DNA from: Microbacterium paludicola
Lineage (GTDB): Bacteria; Actinomycetota; Actinomycetes; Actinomycetales; Microbacteriaceae
Length of the DNA stretch: 64,000 nt
NCBI RefSeq assembly: GCF_015235415.1
Contig: NZ_JADGLL010000003.1
Span: 62,001 to 126,000, forward strand
Reading direction: 5' to 3'
Shown here: piece by piece, positions 7,804-17,300 of the stretch
How the letters are laid out: every line of letters begins with the position of its first letter
How positions within the stretch are numbered: position 1 is the first letter of the stretch
Notes under the pieces: generated by a model
Told to the model about the DNA's origin: nothing
What the model saw: only the letters and a program-made list of their open reading frames with translations
Database searches by the model: none
Translations under genes and position numbers: made by a program

Positions 7804-9201
7804 TCACATGTTGATGAAGTGTCCCTGCAGTCCGTGGAAGCCCTCCTGCAGCGTCTCCGAGAGGGTCGGGTGCGTGTGCACGTTGCGCGCGGCCTCGACC
7901 GCGGTGAGGTCCCACTTCTGCGCGAGCGTGAGCTCGGGGAGCAGCTCGGACACGTCCGGGCCGATGAGGTGGGCGCCGATGAGCTCGAGGTGCTCGGCGT
8001 CGGCGATGAGCTTGACGAAGCCGACCGGCTCGCCGAGGCCGTTCGCCTTGCCGTTCGCGCTGAACGGGAACTTCGCGACCTTGATCTCGCGACCCTCGGC
8101 GCGCGCCTGCTCCTCGGTGAGGCCGAAGCTGGCGACCTGCGGCGAGCAGAACGTCGCGCGCGGCATCATCCGGTAGTCGCCAAGCGGCATCGTCTCGGCC
8201 TTGCCGATGGTCTCGGCGGCGACGACGGCCTGCGCTTCGGCCACGTGGGCGAGCTGCAGCTTGGCGGTGACGTCGCCGATCGCGTAGATGCCCTCGACGT
8301 TGGTGCGCATGTAGTCGTCGATCTCGATGGCACCGCGCTCGGTGAGCTTGACGCCGGTGTTCTCGAGCCCGAAGCCCTCGATGTTCGGCGCGAAGCCGAC
8401 CGACATGAGCACCTTGCCCGCGGTGATCTCACCGGGCTGGCCGTCGCGCGTCTCGTACGTGACGCGCACGGACGATCCGCTGTCCTCGACGGTCTTGACC
8501 GCGGTCGAGGTCAGGATGTCGATGCCGTACTTCTTGTACTGCTTCTGGATCTCCTTGGAGACCTCGGCGTCCTCGTTCGGCAGGGCGCGGTCGAGGAACT
8601 CGATGATCGTGACCTTCACGCCGTAGTTCGACAGCACGTACGCGAACTCCATGCCGATCGCGCCGGCGCCGACGATGACGATCGACTCGGGAAGCTCGCG
8701 GGAGAGGATCTGCTCCTCGTAGGTCACGACGTTGTCGCTCAGCTGCACGCCCGGCAGCAGGCGCACCTTCGAGCCGGTGGCGATGATCGCGTTGTCGAAC
8801 GTGACCTCCTCGGTGGAGCCGTCGGCCTTGGCGACCGAGATCGCCTTCGGGCCGGTGAAGGTGCCGCGGCCCTCGTACTCGGTGACCTTGTTCTTCTTCA
8901 TCAGGAAGTGGATGCCCTTGACGTGCGTGTCCGCGACCTTGCGGCTGCGGTCGAACGCCGCGCCGAAGTCGAAGTGCACGTCACCCGAGATGCCGAACAG
9001 GTCGGCCTTGTGGGTGAAGGTGTGAGCGATCTCCGCGTTCTTCAGCAGCGCCTTCGACGGGATGCACCCGACGTTGAGGCAGACGCCGCCCCAGTACTTC
9101 TCTTCGATGATCGCGACATTGAGTCCGAGCTGCGCGCTGCGCACGGCCGCGACGTAACCGCCGGGACCCGCGCCGAGGATGACGACGTCGTAGTGAGCCA
9201 T
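7804..9201 (-). CDS. lpdA: Dihydrolipoyl dehydrogenase (E3)
   Basis: FAD-dependent E3 subunit of 465 residues that reoxidises dihydrolipoamide in the pyruvate and 2-oxoglutarate dehydrogenase complexes, reducing NAD+. It shows the FAD-binding GxGPGG motif at residues 10-15, the redox disulfide C41-x4-C46 in [13 protein letters not shown], the NAD-binding GAGAIGMEF motif, the second FAD motif IYAIGDV, and the catalytic HxxxxE pair in HTHPTLSE near the C-terminus. ATG 9201 is used. TAGGCT occurs 7 nt upstream and GGAGGA immediately before the start, so the initiation mode is ambiguous. The nearby garA/odhI gene encodes a regulator of the complex that E3 serves. Confidence 0.97.
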   Translation of the reverse strand: MAHYDVVILGAGPGGYVAAVRSAQLGLNVAIIEEKYWGGVCLNVGCIPSKALLKNAEIAHTFTHKADLFGISGDVHFDFGAAFDRSRKVADTHVKGIHFLMKKNKVTEYEGRGTFTGPKAISVAKADGSTEEVTFDNAIIATGSKVRLLPGVQLSDNVVTYEEQILSRELPESIVIVGAGAIGMEFAYVLSNYGVKVTIIEFLDRALPNEDAEVSKEIQKQYKKYGIDILTSTAVKTVEDSGSSVRVTYETRDGQPGEITAGKVLMSVGFAPNIEGFGLENTGVKLTERGAIEIDDYMRTNVEGIYAIGDVTAKLQLAHVAEAQAVVAAETIGKAETMPLGDYRMMPRATFCSPQVASFGLTEEQARAEGREIKVAKFPFSANGKANGLGEPVGFVKLIADAEHLELIGAHLIGPDVSELLPELTLAQKWDLTAVEAARNVHTHPTLSETLQEGFHGLQGHFINM

Positions 9202-9232
9202 GTCCTCCAGCCTAGTGCCGCGGACGAGGGCC

Positions 9233-9946
9233 TCAGCCCTGCGCGGTGGGGTCCGTCCCGGGGTTCTCGTCGTCATCGTCGCCGCGGCCGCGCGAGGCGA
9301 GGATCGCGATCAGCGCGCCCACGATCGCGATGCCCGTGACACCGAGCAGGATCCACGGCAGCACCTCGCCGAACGAGCGGTCATCGCCGTCGCCATCGCC
9401 CTCGTCATCGGCGGCGGGCGGGGTCGACGATGCGGCCGGGGTCTCCTTGACCGGCGTGGGAGTCACGTCGCCCTTCGCCGGCGGGGGAGTCGCCGTCTCG
9501 TCGTTCTCCGGAGCCACGGCCCCGGCGCCGCTCTCGGCGGAGGCCGACTCGACGGTGAACGTGTAGGTTCCCGAAATCGGGTGCGAATCGCTCGAAACGG
9601 CGCGCCATTCGACCGTGTACGCACCGGCCTCGGTCGCGGGGGATAGCTGCTGTCGAATAATGGCGCCGTCGATCGATTCAGCCCCGGTGGAAAGGTTCTC
9701 GCCGCTCGGGGCGAGCACATTGATGTATGTGTCGTTCTCCGTGATGGACTGGACCGCGGCGTCGAAGGTCAGTGTGATCTCGTCCGGCATGCTCTGGACG
9801 GTCGATCCGTCTGAGGGATCGGACGTCAGCAACCGATCGTGTGCCGAGGCCGGTGCCGTCGTCGCGAACACGCCGAGCATTACCAACAGCGCGGCGCTGC
9901 CGATAGTCAGAAGACGGTGCAGGGAAGACGGATGAGCGGCGCGCAT
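9233..9946 (-). CDS. CopC-domain exported, membrane-anchored protein
   Basis: A 237-residue secreted protein with a signal peptide ending near ASAHDRLL, so that the mature protein starts with the copper-ligand histidine typical of CopC/YobA domains. The domain covers roughly residues 38-140 ([20 protein letters not shown] ... [21 protein letters not shown], with the second conserved histidine in DSHP). A Pro/Thr/Ala/Asp-rich linker follows, then a single membrane helix ([21 protein letters not shown]) and an acidic cytoplasmic tail. This is the common actinobacterial CopC architecture without the CopD part. Role in copper handling is inferred from the family. Start 9946 was chosen at the beginning of the signal peptide. 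Confidence 0.87.
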   Translation of the reverse strand: MRAAHPSSLHRLLTIGSAALLVMLGVFATTAPASAHDRLLTSDPSDGSTVQSMPDEITLTFDAAVQSITENDTYINVLAPSGENLSTGAESIDGAIIRQQLSPATEAGAYTVEWRAVSSDSHPISGTYTFTVESASAESGAGAVAPENDETATPPPAKGDVTPTPVKETPAASSTPPAADDEGDGDGDDRSFGEVLPWILLGVTGIAIVGALIAILASRGRGDDDDENPGTDPTAQG

Positions 9947-10060
9947 GCCGCCACGGTACCCGGGCATCCTGATCCCCGGCCCCGATTCCGCCCAGGCGTC
10001 GTGACCGACTTGTGATCAGCGGAAAGGGATCGGTTAGGCTGGTCCGAAAGGAGGGAAGAC

Positions 10061-10600
10061 GTGTCACAGAACGAGAACGGCGCAGGCTCGCCGATTCACC
10101 GCGGTGCCGAGACCACGCGATTCGGCCACGACGGTGCGGGCGACTCGACGCAGACGTTCGGGCACGACTCCGACCTGTCCTTCGTCCCGTTCGCGGGCGA
10201 GCTGACGGCGACCGAGCGCGACGCCATCGCGGCGCTGCCCTCCGGATCGGCCCTGCTGCTTGTGCGCTCCGGCCCCACAGCCGGCGCCCGGTACCTCCTC
10301 GACACCGACGTCACCACGGCCGGTCGTCACCCCGAGGCCGACATCTTCCTGGATGACGTCACGGTCTCCCGTCGTCACGCCGAGATCACGCGGCGTCGGA
10401 CGTCGTTCGAGATCGTCGATCAGCGCTCGCTGAACGGCACCTACGTGAACGGCGAGCGCGTCGACCGCGCGGAGCTGAGCAACGGCGCCGAGGTGCGCAT
10501 CGGCAAGTTCCGCCTCAACTTCTTCATCTCGCCGGCAGACCGCCAGGCTGCGGCACCCCAGAACGGATCGGGCCAGAGCGGATCGGGGCTGGGCGCCTGA
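10061..10600 (+). CDS. garA: FHA-domain phosphoswitch protein GarA/OdhI
   Basis: A 179-residue FHA protein. The FHA domain spans about residues 65-155 with GRHPEADI (88-95), SRRHAEI (103-109) and LNGTYVNG (124-131). The N-terminus has the ETT motif (E17-T18-T19) that in GarA/OdhI is phosphorylated by Ser/Thr kinases and then folds back onto the FHA domain. The unphosphorylated form inhibits 2-oxoglutarate dehydrogenase and affects glutamate enzymes. The next gene is ftsR, reproducing the odhI-ftsR order of Corynebacterium. A second similar patch (TQTFGHD, 30-36) echoes TRFGHD at 19-24. The GTG start at 10061 is preceded by AAAGGAGGGAAG. Confidence 0.92.
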   Translation: MSQNENGAGSPIHRGAETTRFGHDGAGDSTQTFGHDSDLSFVPFAGELTATERDAIAALPSGSALLLVRSGPTAGARYLLDTDVTTAGRHPEADIFLDDVTVSRRHAEITRRRTSFEIVDQRSLNGTYVNGERVDRAELSNGAEVRIGKFRLNFFISPADRQAAAPQNGSGQSGSGLGA

Positions 10601-11301
10601 TGGCGGCTGCCGCCGCCCGCGACCACGCTTCCGCACGGAAGGCGCCCGCGGGGCTGCTGAGCATCGGTCAGGTGCTCGCGAAGCTCACCCCCGAGTTCCC
10701 CGCGCTCACCTCGAGCAAGCTGCGCTTCCTCGAGGTGCAGGGGATCGTCACGCCGCAGCGCACGGCGTCGGGCTACCGCAAGTTCTCGCCCGCCGACCTC
10801 GACCGTCTGCGCCTGGCGCTCACGCTGCAGCGCGATCACTACCTGCCGCTGGTCAAGATCCGCGACTACCTCGACGACGTCGAGGCCGGTCGCGCGCCGG
10901 CGACGCCCCAGGTGCCGCCGCCCTCGATCCACCCGGCGGTGCGCCGGCACACGCGCCAGGAGCTGCTGAGCGCGGCGGGCGCCGCGCCGCAGCTGCTGAA
11001 CGACGCGGTGAGCACGGGCCTCATGAAGGCCGCCGATTCGTACGACGACCACGCGCTCGCTCTGCTGCGCGCGCTCGTGGCGCTGTCCCGCCATGGCATC
11101 GAGCCCCGCCACGTGCGGGGAATGCGCCAGAGCGCCGAGCGCGAGGTGGCGCTCGTGGAGTCGGCGATGTCCGCTCTGCTGCGCCGCACTGACGCGGGAT
11201 CGCGCGCGAAGGCGAGCGAGCTCGCCCCCGAGCTCGCGGCGAGGCTCGACGAGGTGCGCTCCATCCTCGTCAAGGACGCGCTCAGCCGGCTGCTGCCGTA
11301 G
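10600..11301 (+). CDS. ftsR: MerR-type regulator FtsR
   Basis: A 233-residue MerR-family DNA-binding protein. The winged-helix domain covers about residues 18-95: LLSIGQVLAKLTPEFPALTSSKLRFLEVQGIVTPQRTASGYRKFSPADLDRL, with the helix-turn-helix and the RF(L)E...GYR pattern of the family. The C-terminal half is helical and likely mediates dimerisation. Position directly after the odhI/garA homologue matches C. glutamicum FtsR, an activator of ftsZ. Target inference for this organism is from synteny. The start overlaps the garA stop (TGATGG), so they are co-transcribed. Its 3' end overlaps the opposite-strand SRPBCC gene by 20 bp. Confidence 0.88.
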   Translation: MAAAAARDHASARKAPAGLLSIGQVLAKLTPEFPALTSSKLRFLEVQGIVTPQRTASGYRKFSPADLDRLRLALTLQRDHYLPLVKIRDYLDDVEAGRAPATPQVPPPSIHPAVRRHTRQELLSAAGAAPQLLNDAVSTGLMKAADSYDDHALALLRALVALSRHGIEPRHVRGMRQSAEREVALVESAMSALLRRTDAGSRAKASELAPELAARLDEVRSILVKDALSRLLP

Positions 11302-11932
11302 CCTCCGCGCCGTCGCGCATGCCGGCGAGCGTCGCCCGCATCATCGGCGACATCGTCCCGTCGACGAAGCCCTGCACGGCCGGGCGCAGGATCGGCAGGG
11401 TCGGCAGCAGCGAGTACGTCCAGGTCAGGCGGGTGCCGTCTCCCTCGGCCTCGTAGCTGAACTCGGCCACGCCGTGCCGTACGACGAACCGCTGCGGGCT
11501 CGTGAAGCCCCAGATCATGTAGCGGAAGGTCTCCGGCGTGTCGACGAGCACCTGCTCGGCGAGGTAATGGCCGTCTGCGAACCCGACGCGCCGCCGGTCG
11601 CCCTCGCGGCGCCCCGGCACCCAGTCGCCGATCAGGGGCTGGGTGGCGGTCACGGCGGGGAAGCCGCCGTCGAAGTCGACCACGTCGGCAAGATCCAGCC
11701 CGGGATCGTTCGCCCAGGCCCACACGGCATCCGGGGGAGCAGCGATCAGCACCGAATGACGGGCCTGCACGTAGCCGTGGGCCGCCGGCTCCGGGGCATT
11801 GCCGTCGTAGGCCGGCGGCTGCGGCGGCGTCAGCTCGCGGGCGACGAGCGCGCCGGCGAGCAGCGTCACGGCGAGCAGCGTGGGGACCAGCCAGCGTCGG
11901 CGGCGGCGAGAGGACGGGGGCCTGCGGGACAT
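11282..11932 (-). CDS. Membrane-anchored SRPBCC (START-like) protein
   Basis: A 216-residue protein with a basic N-terminus, one membrane helix (WLVPTLLAVTLLAGALVA, about residues 14-31) and an SRPBCC/polyketide-cyclase-like domain (RHSVLIAAPPDAVWAWANDPG ... GTRLTWTYSLLP). Such domains bind hydrophobic ligands. It is divergent from the TetR gene at 12019, and the 86-bp gap holds two near-identical palindromic sites, so it is very likely the regulated target. The ligand is unknown. ATG 11932 was chosen; an upstream in-frame GTG would overlap the first operator. Confidence 0.8.
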   Translation of the reverse strand: MSRRPPSSRRRRRWLVPTLLAVTLLAGALVARELTPPQPPAYDGNAPEPAAHGYVQARHSVLIAAPPDAVWAWANDPGLDLADVVDFDGGFPAVTATQPLIGDWVPGRREGDRRRVGFADGHYLAEQVLVDTPETFRYMIWGFTSPQRFVVRHGVAEFSYEAEGDGTRLTWTYSLLPTLPILRPAVQGFVDGTMSPMMRATLAGMRDGAEATAAAG

Positions 11933-11943
11933 TGCTTCCTCCA

Positions 11944-11959
11944 GGTTGACGTTGTCACC
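11944..11959. promoter_or_regulatory. TetR-type operator, copy 1
   Basis: GGTTGACGTTGTCACC contains the palindrome TGAC-N3-GTCA. Its reverse complement matches copy 2 (11984-11999) at 14 of 16 positions. It lies just upstream of the SRPBCC gene. Confidence 0.7.
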
Positions 11960-11983
11960 TTCGGGGCGAGCGTAGGTCGCCAG

Positions 11984-11999
11984 GGTGACACTGTCAACC
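11984..11999. promoter_or_regulatory. TetR-type operator, copy 2
   Basis: GGTGACACTGTCAACC contains TGAC-N3-GTCA and is the inverted partner of copy 1, with centres 39 bp apart. It sits directly upstream of the putative -10 hexamer TAGGAT (12007-12012) of the TetR gene, which suits autorepression. Confidence 0.7.
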
Positions 12000-12006
12000 A
12001 CTCGCG

Positions 12007-12012
12007 TAGGAT
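12007..12012 (+). promoter_or_regulatory. Putative -10 element of a leaderless transcript (tetR gene)
   Basis: TAGGAT ends 6 nt before the GTG at 12019. A possible -35-like TGACAC at 11986-11991 lies inside operator copy 2. Confidence 0.5.
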
Positions 12013-12018
12013 GAGCGG

Positions 12019-12558
12019 GTGACCGGGACGAGACAGGCACTGCTGGCCGCCGCCATCGAGCTGCTCGACGAGGGTGGGCCGGCGGCGGTGACGATGCGCG
12101 AGGTCGGCCGGCGCGCCGAGGTCTCGCACAACGCGCCGTACAAGCACTTCGCCGACAAGGAGCACCTGCTCGCCGAGATCGCCGCCGCCGAGTTGCGCGA
12201 GACGGCGTCGCTGCTGGGCGAGCACGGCGACGACATCGCGGCGGCGATGCGCGCCGTTGTCGAGCTGTCGCTGCGCCGACCCCAGCGCTTCCGGCTCGTC
12301 TACGGCCCGTGGCGCAGCGCACCGGGCGAGCTCGCGGACGCGGCCGCGTCCGCGTGGGGGGCGCTGATCGGCGCCGTCGAGCGCGCGATCCGGGCGGGTG
12401 CGCTGCCCCCGGGAGAGCCCGCCCGCATCGCCAACCTGCTGCGTGCCCTCGCCCACGGCGCGGTCGAGCTCGAGCTCGGCGGCCACCTCACCAAGAGCGG
12501 CGACGACGCGGATCCCGCCGGTCTCGTCGACGACCTGCTGAGCCGGCTGCGCGGCTGA
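12019..12558 (+). CDS. TetR/AcrR family regulator
   Basis: A 179-residue TetR-type repressor. The N-terminal helix-turn-helix is clear (RQALLAAAIELLDEGGPAAVTMREVGRRAEVSHNAPYKHFADKEHLLAEI, residues 4-53). The C-terminal part resembles the WHG-type ligand-binding domain of TetR proteins (RFRLVYGPWR ... ALAHGAVELELGGHL). The gene is divergent from the SRPBCC gene and flanked by paired operators, so autoregulation and control of that neighbour are likely. A GTG start at 12019 gives the usual short N-terminal arm. Confidence 0.88.
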   Translation: MTGTRQALLAAAIELLDEGGPAAVTMREVGRRAEVSHNAPYKHFADKEHLLAEIAAAELRETASLLGEHGDDIAAAMRAVVELSLRRPQRFRLVYGPWRSAPGELADAAASAWGALIGAVERAIRAGALPPGEPARIANLLRALAHGAVELELGGHLTKSGDDADPAGLVDDLLSRLRG

Positions 12559-12570
12559 CGGCCACCGTTT

Positions 12571-12586
12571 CCGCGGCCCGCCGCGG
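12571..12586 (+). terminator. Short hairpin after tetR
   Basis: Six-bp GC stem (12571-12576 with 12581-12586) with a 4-nt loop, 12 bp after the tetR stop. There is no T run, so terminator function is uncertain. Confidence 0.35.
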
Positions 12587-12707
12587 TACTGTTGATAACG
12601 GCCGATAACGCTTGCGCGACACGCCGCCGGCGTCGCGCGGATGTCGTTGCCCGTGAGGGGTGGCTCCCATACGGTTGAAGAGTCACCGCACCCCGAGGAG
12701 GACGACT

Positions 12708-13247
12708 ATGGACGCTGACGATCACACCGGTCGTGGCATGACCGAGCTCCTCTTCACGGACGGCCTTCCCGACCTCGACCCCGAGATGGGCTATCGCGGC
12801 GCCGTCGCCGCGCGGGCCGCAGGCATCACCTACCGTCAGCTCGACTACTGGGCCCGCACCGAGCTCGTCGAGCCCACGGTGCGCAACGCCACCGGCTCCG
12901 GATCGCAGCGCCTCTACGGCTTCCGCGACATCCTCGTGCTCAAGCTCGTCAAGCGGCTCCTCGACACCGGCATCTCGCTTCAGCAGATCCGCACCGCGGT
13001 CGAGCAGCTGCGTGCCGCGGGCATCCGCGACCTCGCCGGCACCACCCTCATGAGCGATGGCGCCTCGGTCTACCTCTGCACGTCGAACGACGAGGTCATC
13101 GACCTCGTCAGCCGTGGCCAGGGCGTCTTCGGCATCGCCGTCGGCAAGGTCCTGCACGAGGTCGAGGCGACCCTCGTCGACTTCGAGGCCACCGCCCCCG
13201 ACGCCGTCGACGAGCTCGCCCAGCGTCGCGCCAAGCGCACGGCGTAG
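12708..13247 (+). CDS. Second MerR-family regulator of the odhI-ftsR locus
   Basis: A 179-residue MerR-family protein. The winged helix is YRGAVAARAAGITYRQLDYWARTELVEPTVRNATGSGSQRLYGFRDILVLKLVKRLLDTGISLQQI, followed by a C-terminal domain (SVYLCTSNDEVIDLVSRGQGVFGIAVGKVLHEVEATL). In many actinobacteria a second MerR gene follows odhI-ftsR (for example cg1633 in Corynebacterium), and this gene fits that position although the TetR/SRPBCC pair is inserted between. Targets are unknown. A good ribosome-binding site (CCGAGGAGG) precedes ATG 12708. Direct repeats GATAACG at 12594 and 12604 lie upstream. Confidence 0.88.
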   Translation: MDADDHTGRGMTELLFTDGLPDLDPEMGYRGAVAARAAGITYRQLDYWARTELVEPTVRNATGSGSQRLYGFRDILVLKLVKRLLDTGISLQQIRTAVEQLRAAGIRDLAGTTLMSDGASVYLCTSNDEVIDLVSRGQGVFGIAVGKVLHEVEATLVDFEATAPDAVDELAQRRAKRTA

Positions 13248-13314
13248 ATCCCGCTTCGCGCCGGGCGCGCGAGACCGCATCTGGCTCGCGAGACCGCACC
13301 GGCCCACGCGGTAT

Positions 13315-13337
13315 CGCGACACACGCGCGGTGTCGCG
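13315..13337 (+). terminator. Hairpin terminator between convergent merR and parA
   Basis: Perfect 8-bp stem CGCGACAC/GTGTCGCG (13315-13322 with 13330-13337) and a 7-nt loop. It lies in the 123-bp gap between two convergent genes. Confidence 0.55.
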
Positions 13338-13370
13338 GACCAGACGCGAGGGGCGCCCGAGCGGCGGGAC

Positions 13371-14183
13371 CTACTCCGCGGTCTCCTCGGCGGGATCCGC
13401 GATCCGCCCGGCGCGCATGATGCGGTCGAGCAGGGCGTCGAAATCGGCTGCGAGCTCCTGAGCCGACTCGCCGGGCCACACGTGAAGGGGCTTCGCGGCG
13501 CCCTGCGCCTGCTGCAGCGACGTGCGCTCCGGCAGCTGAGGCTCGAGGACGAGCGGGCCGAACATGTCGCGCAGCTCCTTGATGCGGAACTGGTGCTCCA
13601 CCGACTGCGGGCGGACGCGGTTCACGACGATGCCGAGCGGCTGCAGGCGGGGGGAGAGGCCGCGGCGGATCTCCTCGATCGCGCGCAGCGCGCGGTCGGC
13701 CGCGGCGACCGAGAACAGGCCGGGCTCGGTGACGACCATGACGCGGTCGCTCGCCGCCCACGCGGTGCGCGTGAGGGCGTTCAGGGACGGCGGGCAGTCG
13801 ATGAGCACGAGGTCGTACTCCGCCTCGATCGAGGCGAGCGCCTCCTCGAGCTTCCAGACATCCGCGACCGTGGGGTGCGGGCCGTCGAAGTTGATCGCGG
13901 ACGGGCTGCCCAGCATCACGTCGATCGTGCCGTCGTGCACGCGGGTCCATCCGCTGGAGGTGATCGCCTGGCGGACGATCTTCTCCTTGGGGCTCGTGAG
14001 CACGTCCGAAACGTTCAGACGACCGGCGATCTGCACATCCAGACCCGTCGAGACGTCCGCCTGCGGATCGAGGTCGACCACCAGCGTGCGCAGCGAGCGT
14101 GCGAAGGCGGCGGACGCGAGACCGAGGGTTACGGTCGTCTTGCCCACGCCTCCCTTGAGGGAACTGACGCTGAGTACGTGCAC
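13371..14183 (-). CDS. ParA/Soj-type ATPase
   Basis: ParA-family P-loop ATPase of about 270 residues. It shows the deviant Walker A motif KGGVGKTT near the N-terminus, VVDLDPQADVSTGL (Walker A'), and LVLIDCPPSLNALT (Walker B). The C-terminal part has the usual LGIVVNRVRPQS and AAKPLHVWPGESAQELAADFDALL. No parB gene or parS site is adjacent, so this is probably an orphan chromosome-positioning ATPase rather than the segregation ParA. Two starts are possible: GTG 14183 (MHVLSVSSLKGG, preferred because family members begin there) or TTG 14192. It diverges from pyc. Confidence 0.88.
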   Translation of the reverse strand: MHVLSVSSLKGGVGKTTVTLGLASAAFARSLRTLVVDLDPQADVSTGLDVQIAGRLNVSDVLTSPKEKIVRQAITSSGWTRVHDGTIDVMLGSPSAINFDGPHPTVADVWKLEEALASIEAEYDLVLIDCPPSLNALTRTAWAASDRVMVVTEPGLFSVAAADRALRAIEEIRRGLSPRLQPLGIVVNRVRPQSVEHQFRIKELRDMFGPLVLEPQLPERTSLQQAQGAAKPLHVWPGESAQELAADFDALLDRIMRAGRIADPAEETAE

Positions 14184-14367
14184 AATCCCCAACGTTACAA
14201 CGCCCTATGCTGAGAACCACTTCAGGGAGCAGCTCCTTGGAGCAATCCGACCTCACCGACCCCCAGTCGATGAAGTCATCACGCCCTGGCGGCCCTTCGT
14301 CGCCGAGGCAGACGGCAGCGAGGCCCGGTGTATCCCCACGCGCCGGCGCCCCGACGGAAGGACCTGC

Positions 14368-17300
14368 ATGTTCTCGAAGATCCTTGTCGCGAACCGCGGT
14401 GAGATCGCCATCCGCGCTTTCCGCGCGGCGTACGAGCTCGGCGCCCGAACGGTCGCCGTCTACCCGTACGAGGACCGCAACTCGCTCCACCGCCTGAAGG
14501 CGGATGAGGCGTACCGCATCGGCGAAGAGGGACACCCCGTCCGGGCGTATCTGAACGTGGACGAGATCGTCCGCGTGGCCGTCGAGAGCGGCGCCGACGC
14601 GATCTACCCCGGATACGGCTTCCTCTCCGAGAACCCCGAGCTCGCGGCGAAGGCCGCGGCGGCGGGAATCACCTTCATCGGCCCGTCCTCCACCGTGCTC
14701 GAGATGGCCGGCAACAAGGTCACCGCCAAGGAGCACGCCATCAAGGCGGCCGTCCCCGTGCTGCGCTCGACCGAGGCCTCGGACGACGTCGATGCGCTCG
14801 TCGCGCAGGCCGATGAGATCGGCTTCCCCGTGTTCGCGAAGGCCGTCGCCGGCGGCGGCGGACGCGGCATGCGCCGTGTCGAGACCAAGGAGGAGCTCGC
14901 CCCGGCCCTCGCCGAGGCGATGCGCGAGGCGGAGAGCGCCTTCGGCGACCCCCGGATGTTCCTCGAGCAGGCCGTCGTGCGCCCGCGCCACGTCGAGGTG
15001 CAGATCCTCGCCGACAAGACCGGTGCGACGGTGCACCTGTTCGAGCGCGACTGCTCGGTGCAGCGGCGCCACCAGAAGGTGATCGAGATCGCGCCCGCGC
15101 CGAACCTCGACGATGCCACCCGCGCCGACCTCCACCGCTACGCCGTCGCGTTCGCCGAGTCGATCGGCTACGAGAACGCCGGCACTGTCGAGTTCCTGCT
15201 CGAGACGGCGGGGGAGCGTGCGGGCGAGGTCGTCTTCATCGAGATGAACCCCCGCATCCAAGTCGAGCACACGGTGACCGAGGAGGTCACGGATGTCGAC
15301 CTCGTGCAGTCGCAGATGCGGATCGCCGCGGGCGAGTCCCTGGCCGACCTCGGCCTCCAGCAGGACCAGATCCAGCTGCGCGGCGCCGCGCTGCAGTGCC
15401 GGATCACGACGGAGGACCCGTCGCAGGGCTTCCGTCCCGACACCGGCAAGATCACGACGTACCGCTCGCCCGGCGGCGCCGGCATCCGCCTCGACGGCGG
15501 CACGACGGCCGCCGGATCGCAGATCAGCCCGCACTTCGACTCGATGCTCGCGAAGCTCAGCGTGCGCGGCCGCGACTTCGGCGCCGCCGTCGCCCGTGCC
15601 CGGCGTGCGCTGGCCGAGTTCCGCATCCGCGGCGTGGCCACCAACATCCCGTTCCTCCAGGCGGTGCTCGACGACCCGGCCTTCGTCGCCGGCGACCTGT
15701 CGACATCCTTCATCGACGAGCGTCCCCAGCTTCTGCAGGGCCGCGTGTCCAAGGACCGCGGATCGAAGATCCTGAACTGGCTCGTCGACGTCACCGTCAA
15801 CAAGCCGCACGGCGAGAACCCGATGTCGTTCGCTCCCGCGGTGAAGCTGCCCGCCGTCGACCTGAGCACGCCCGCCCCGGCGGGCTCGCGCCAGCGGCTG
15901 CAGGAGCTCGGCCCCGAGGGATTCGCCCGCGCCCTGCGCGAGCAGACGGCCCTCGCCGTCACCGAGACGACGTTCCGCGACGCGCACCAGTCGCTGCTGG
16001 CGACCCGCGTGCGCACGAGGGACCTCGTCGCCGTCGCGCCGCACGTCGCACGCCTCACTCCGCAGCTGTTCTCGGTCGAGGCCTGGGGCGGCGCCACGTA
16101 CGACGTCGCGCTGCGCTTCCTGGCGGAGGACCCGTGGGAGCGGCTCGACAAGCTGCGCGAGGCGCTGCCGAATGTCGCCATCCAGATGCTGCTGCGCGGC
16201 CGCAACACGGTGGGCTACACGCCGTACCCCACCGAGGTCACCGACGCCTTCGTGCGTGAGGCGGCGGCGAGTGGCATCGACATCTTCCGCATCTTCGATG
16301 CGCTGAACGACGTGTCCCAGATGCGCCCCGCGATCGACGCCGTGCTCGCCACGGGCACGTCGGTGGCCGAGGTGGCCGTCTGCTACACGGGCGACCTGCT
16401 GAACCCCGCCGAGGACCTCTACACGCTCGACTACTACCTGCGTCTGGCCGAGCAGATCGTCGACGCGGGCGCGCACATCCTGGCCATCAAGGACATGGCG
16501 GGCCTGCTCCGTCCCGCGGCGGCCGCCAAGCTCGTCTCGGCCCTGCGTGAGCGCTTCGACCTGCCGGTCCACGTGCACACGCACGACACGCCTGGCGGCC
16601 AGCTCGCCACGCTGCTCGCCGCCAGTGCGGCCGGGGCCGACGCGGTTGACGCGGCCTCGGCGCCGATGGCCGGCACAACGAGCCAGCCGTCCCTGTCCGC
16701 GCTGATCGCGGCGCTCGCCCACACCGAGCGCGACACGGGGATCGACCTGCAGGCGGTGTCCGACCTCGAGCCGTACTGGCAGGCGGTGCGCCAGCAGTAC
16801 CGCCCGTTCGAGTCGGGTCTGGACGGCCCCACCGGCCGCGTGTACAAGCACGAGATCCCGGGCGGCCAGCTGTCGAACCTGCGCCAGCAGGCGATCGCGC
16901 TCGGCCTCGCCGACGACTTCGAGCTCATCGAGGACATGTACGCCGCGGCGAACGACATCCTCGGCCGCGTGCCCAAGGTGACGCCGTCGTCGAAGGTGGT
17001 CGGCGACCTCGCGCTGCACCTCGCCGCTGTCAAGGCCGACCCGGCCGACTTCGCCGAGAACCCGCACAAGTACGACGTGCCCGACTCGGTCGTCGGCTTC
17101 ATGGCCGGAGAGCTCGGCGACCTGCCGGGCGGATGGCCCGAGCCGTTCCGCTCGAAGGTGCTCGCCGGTCGCGACGTGAAGATCGGCGTGACGCCGCTCG
17201 CGGCCGACGACCAGGCGGCCCTCGACGGCGACTCCGCGACGCGCCGCTCGACGCTCAACCGCCTGCTCTTCCCGCAGCCGACGAAGGCGTTCGAGAGCGC

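Noticed and set aside
14184-14192. TTG start three codons upstream for the ParA-like gene
   Set aside because: The family normally begins at MHVLSVSSLKGG, and GTG 14183 gives exactly that. The TTG start remains possible but is less likely.
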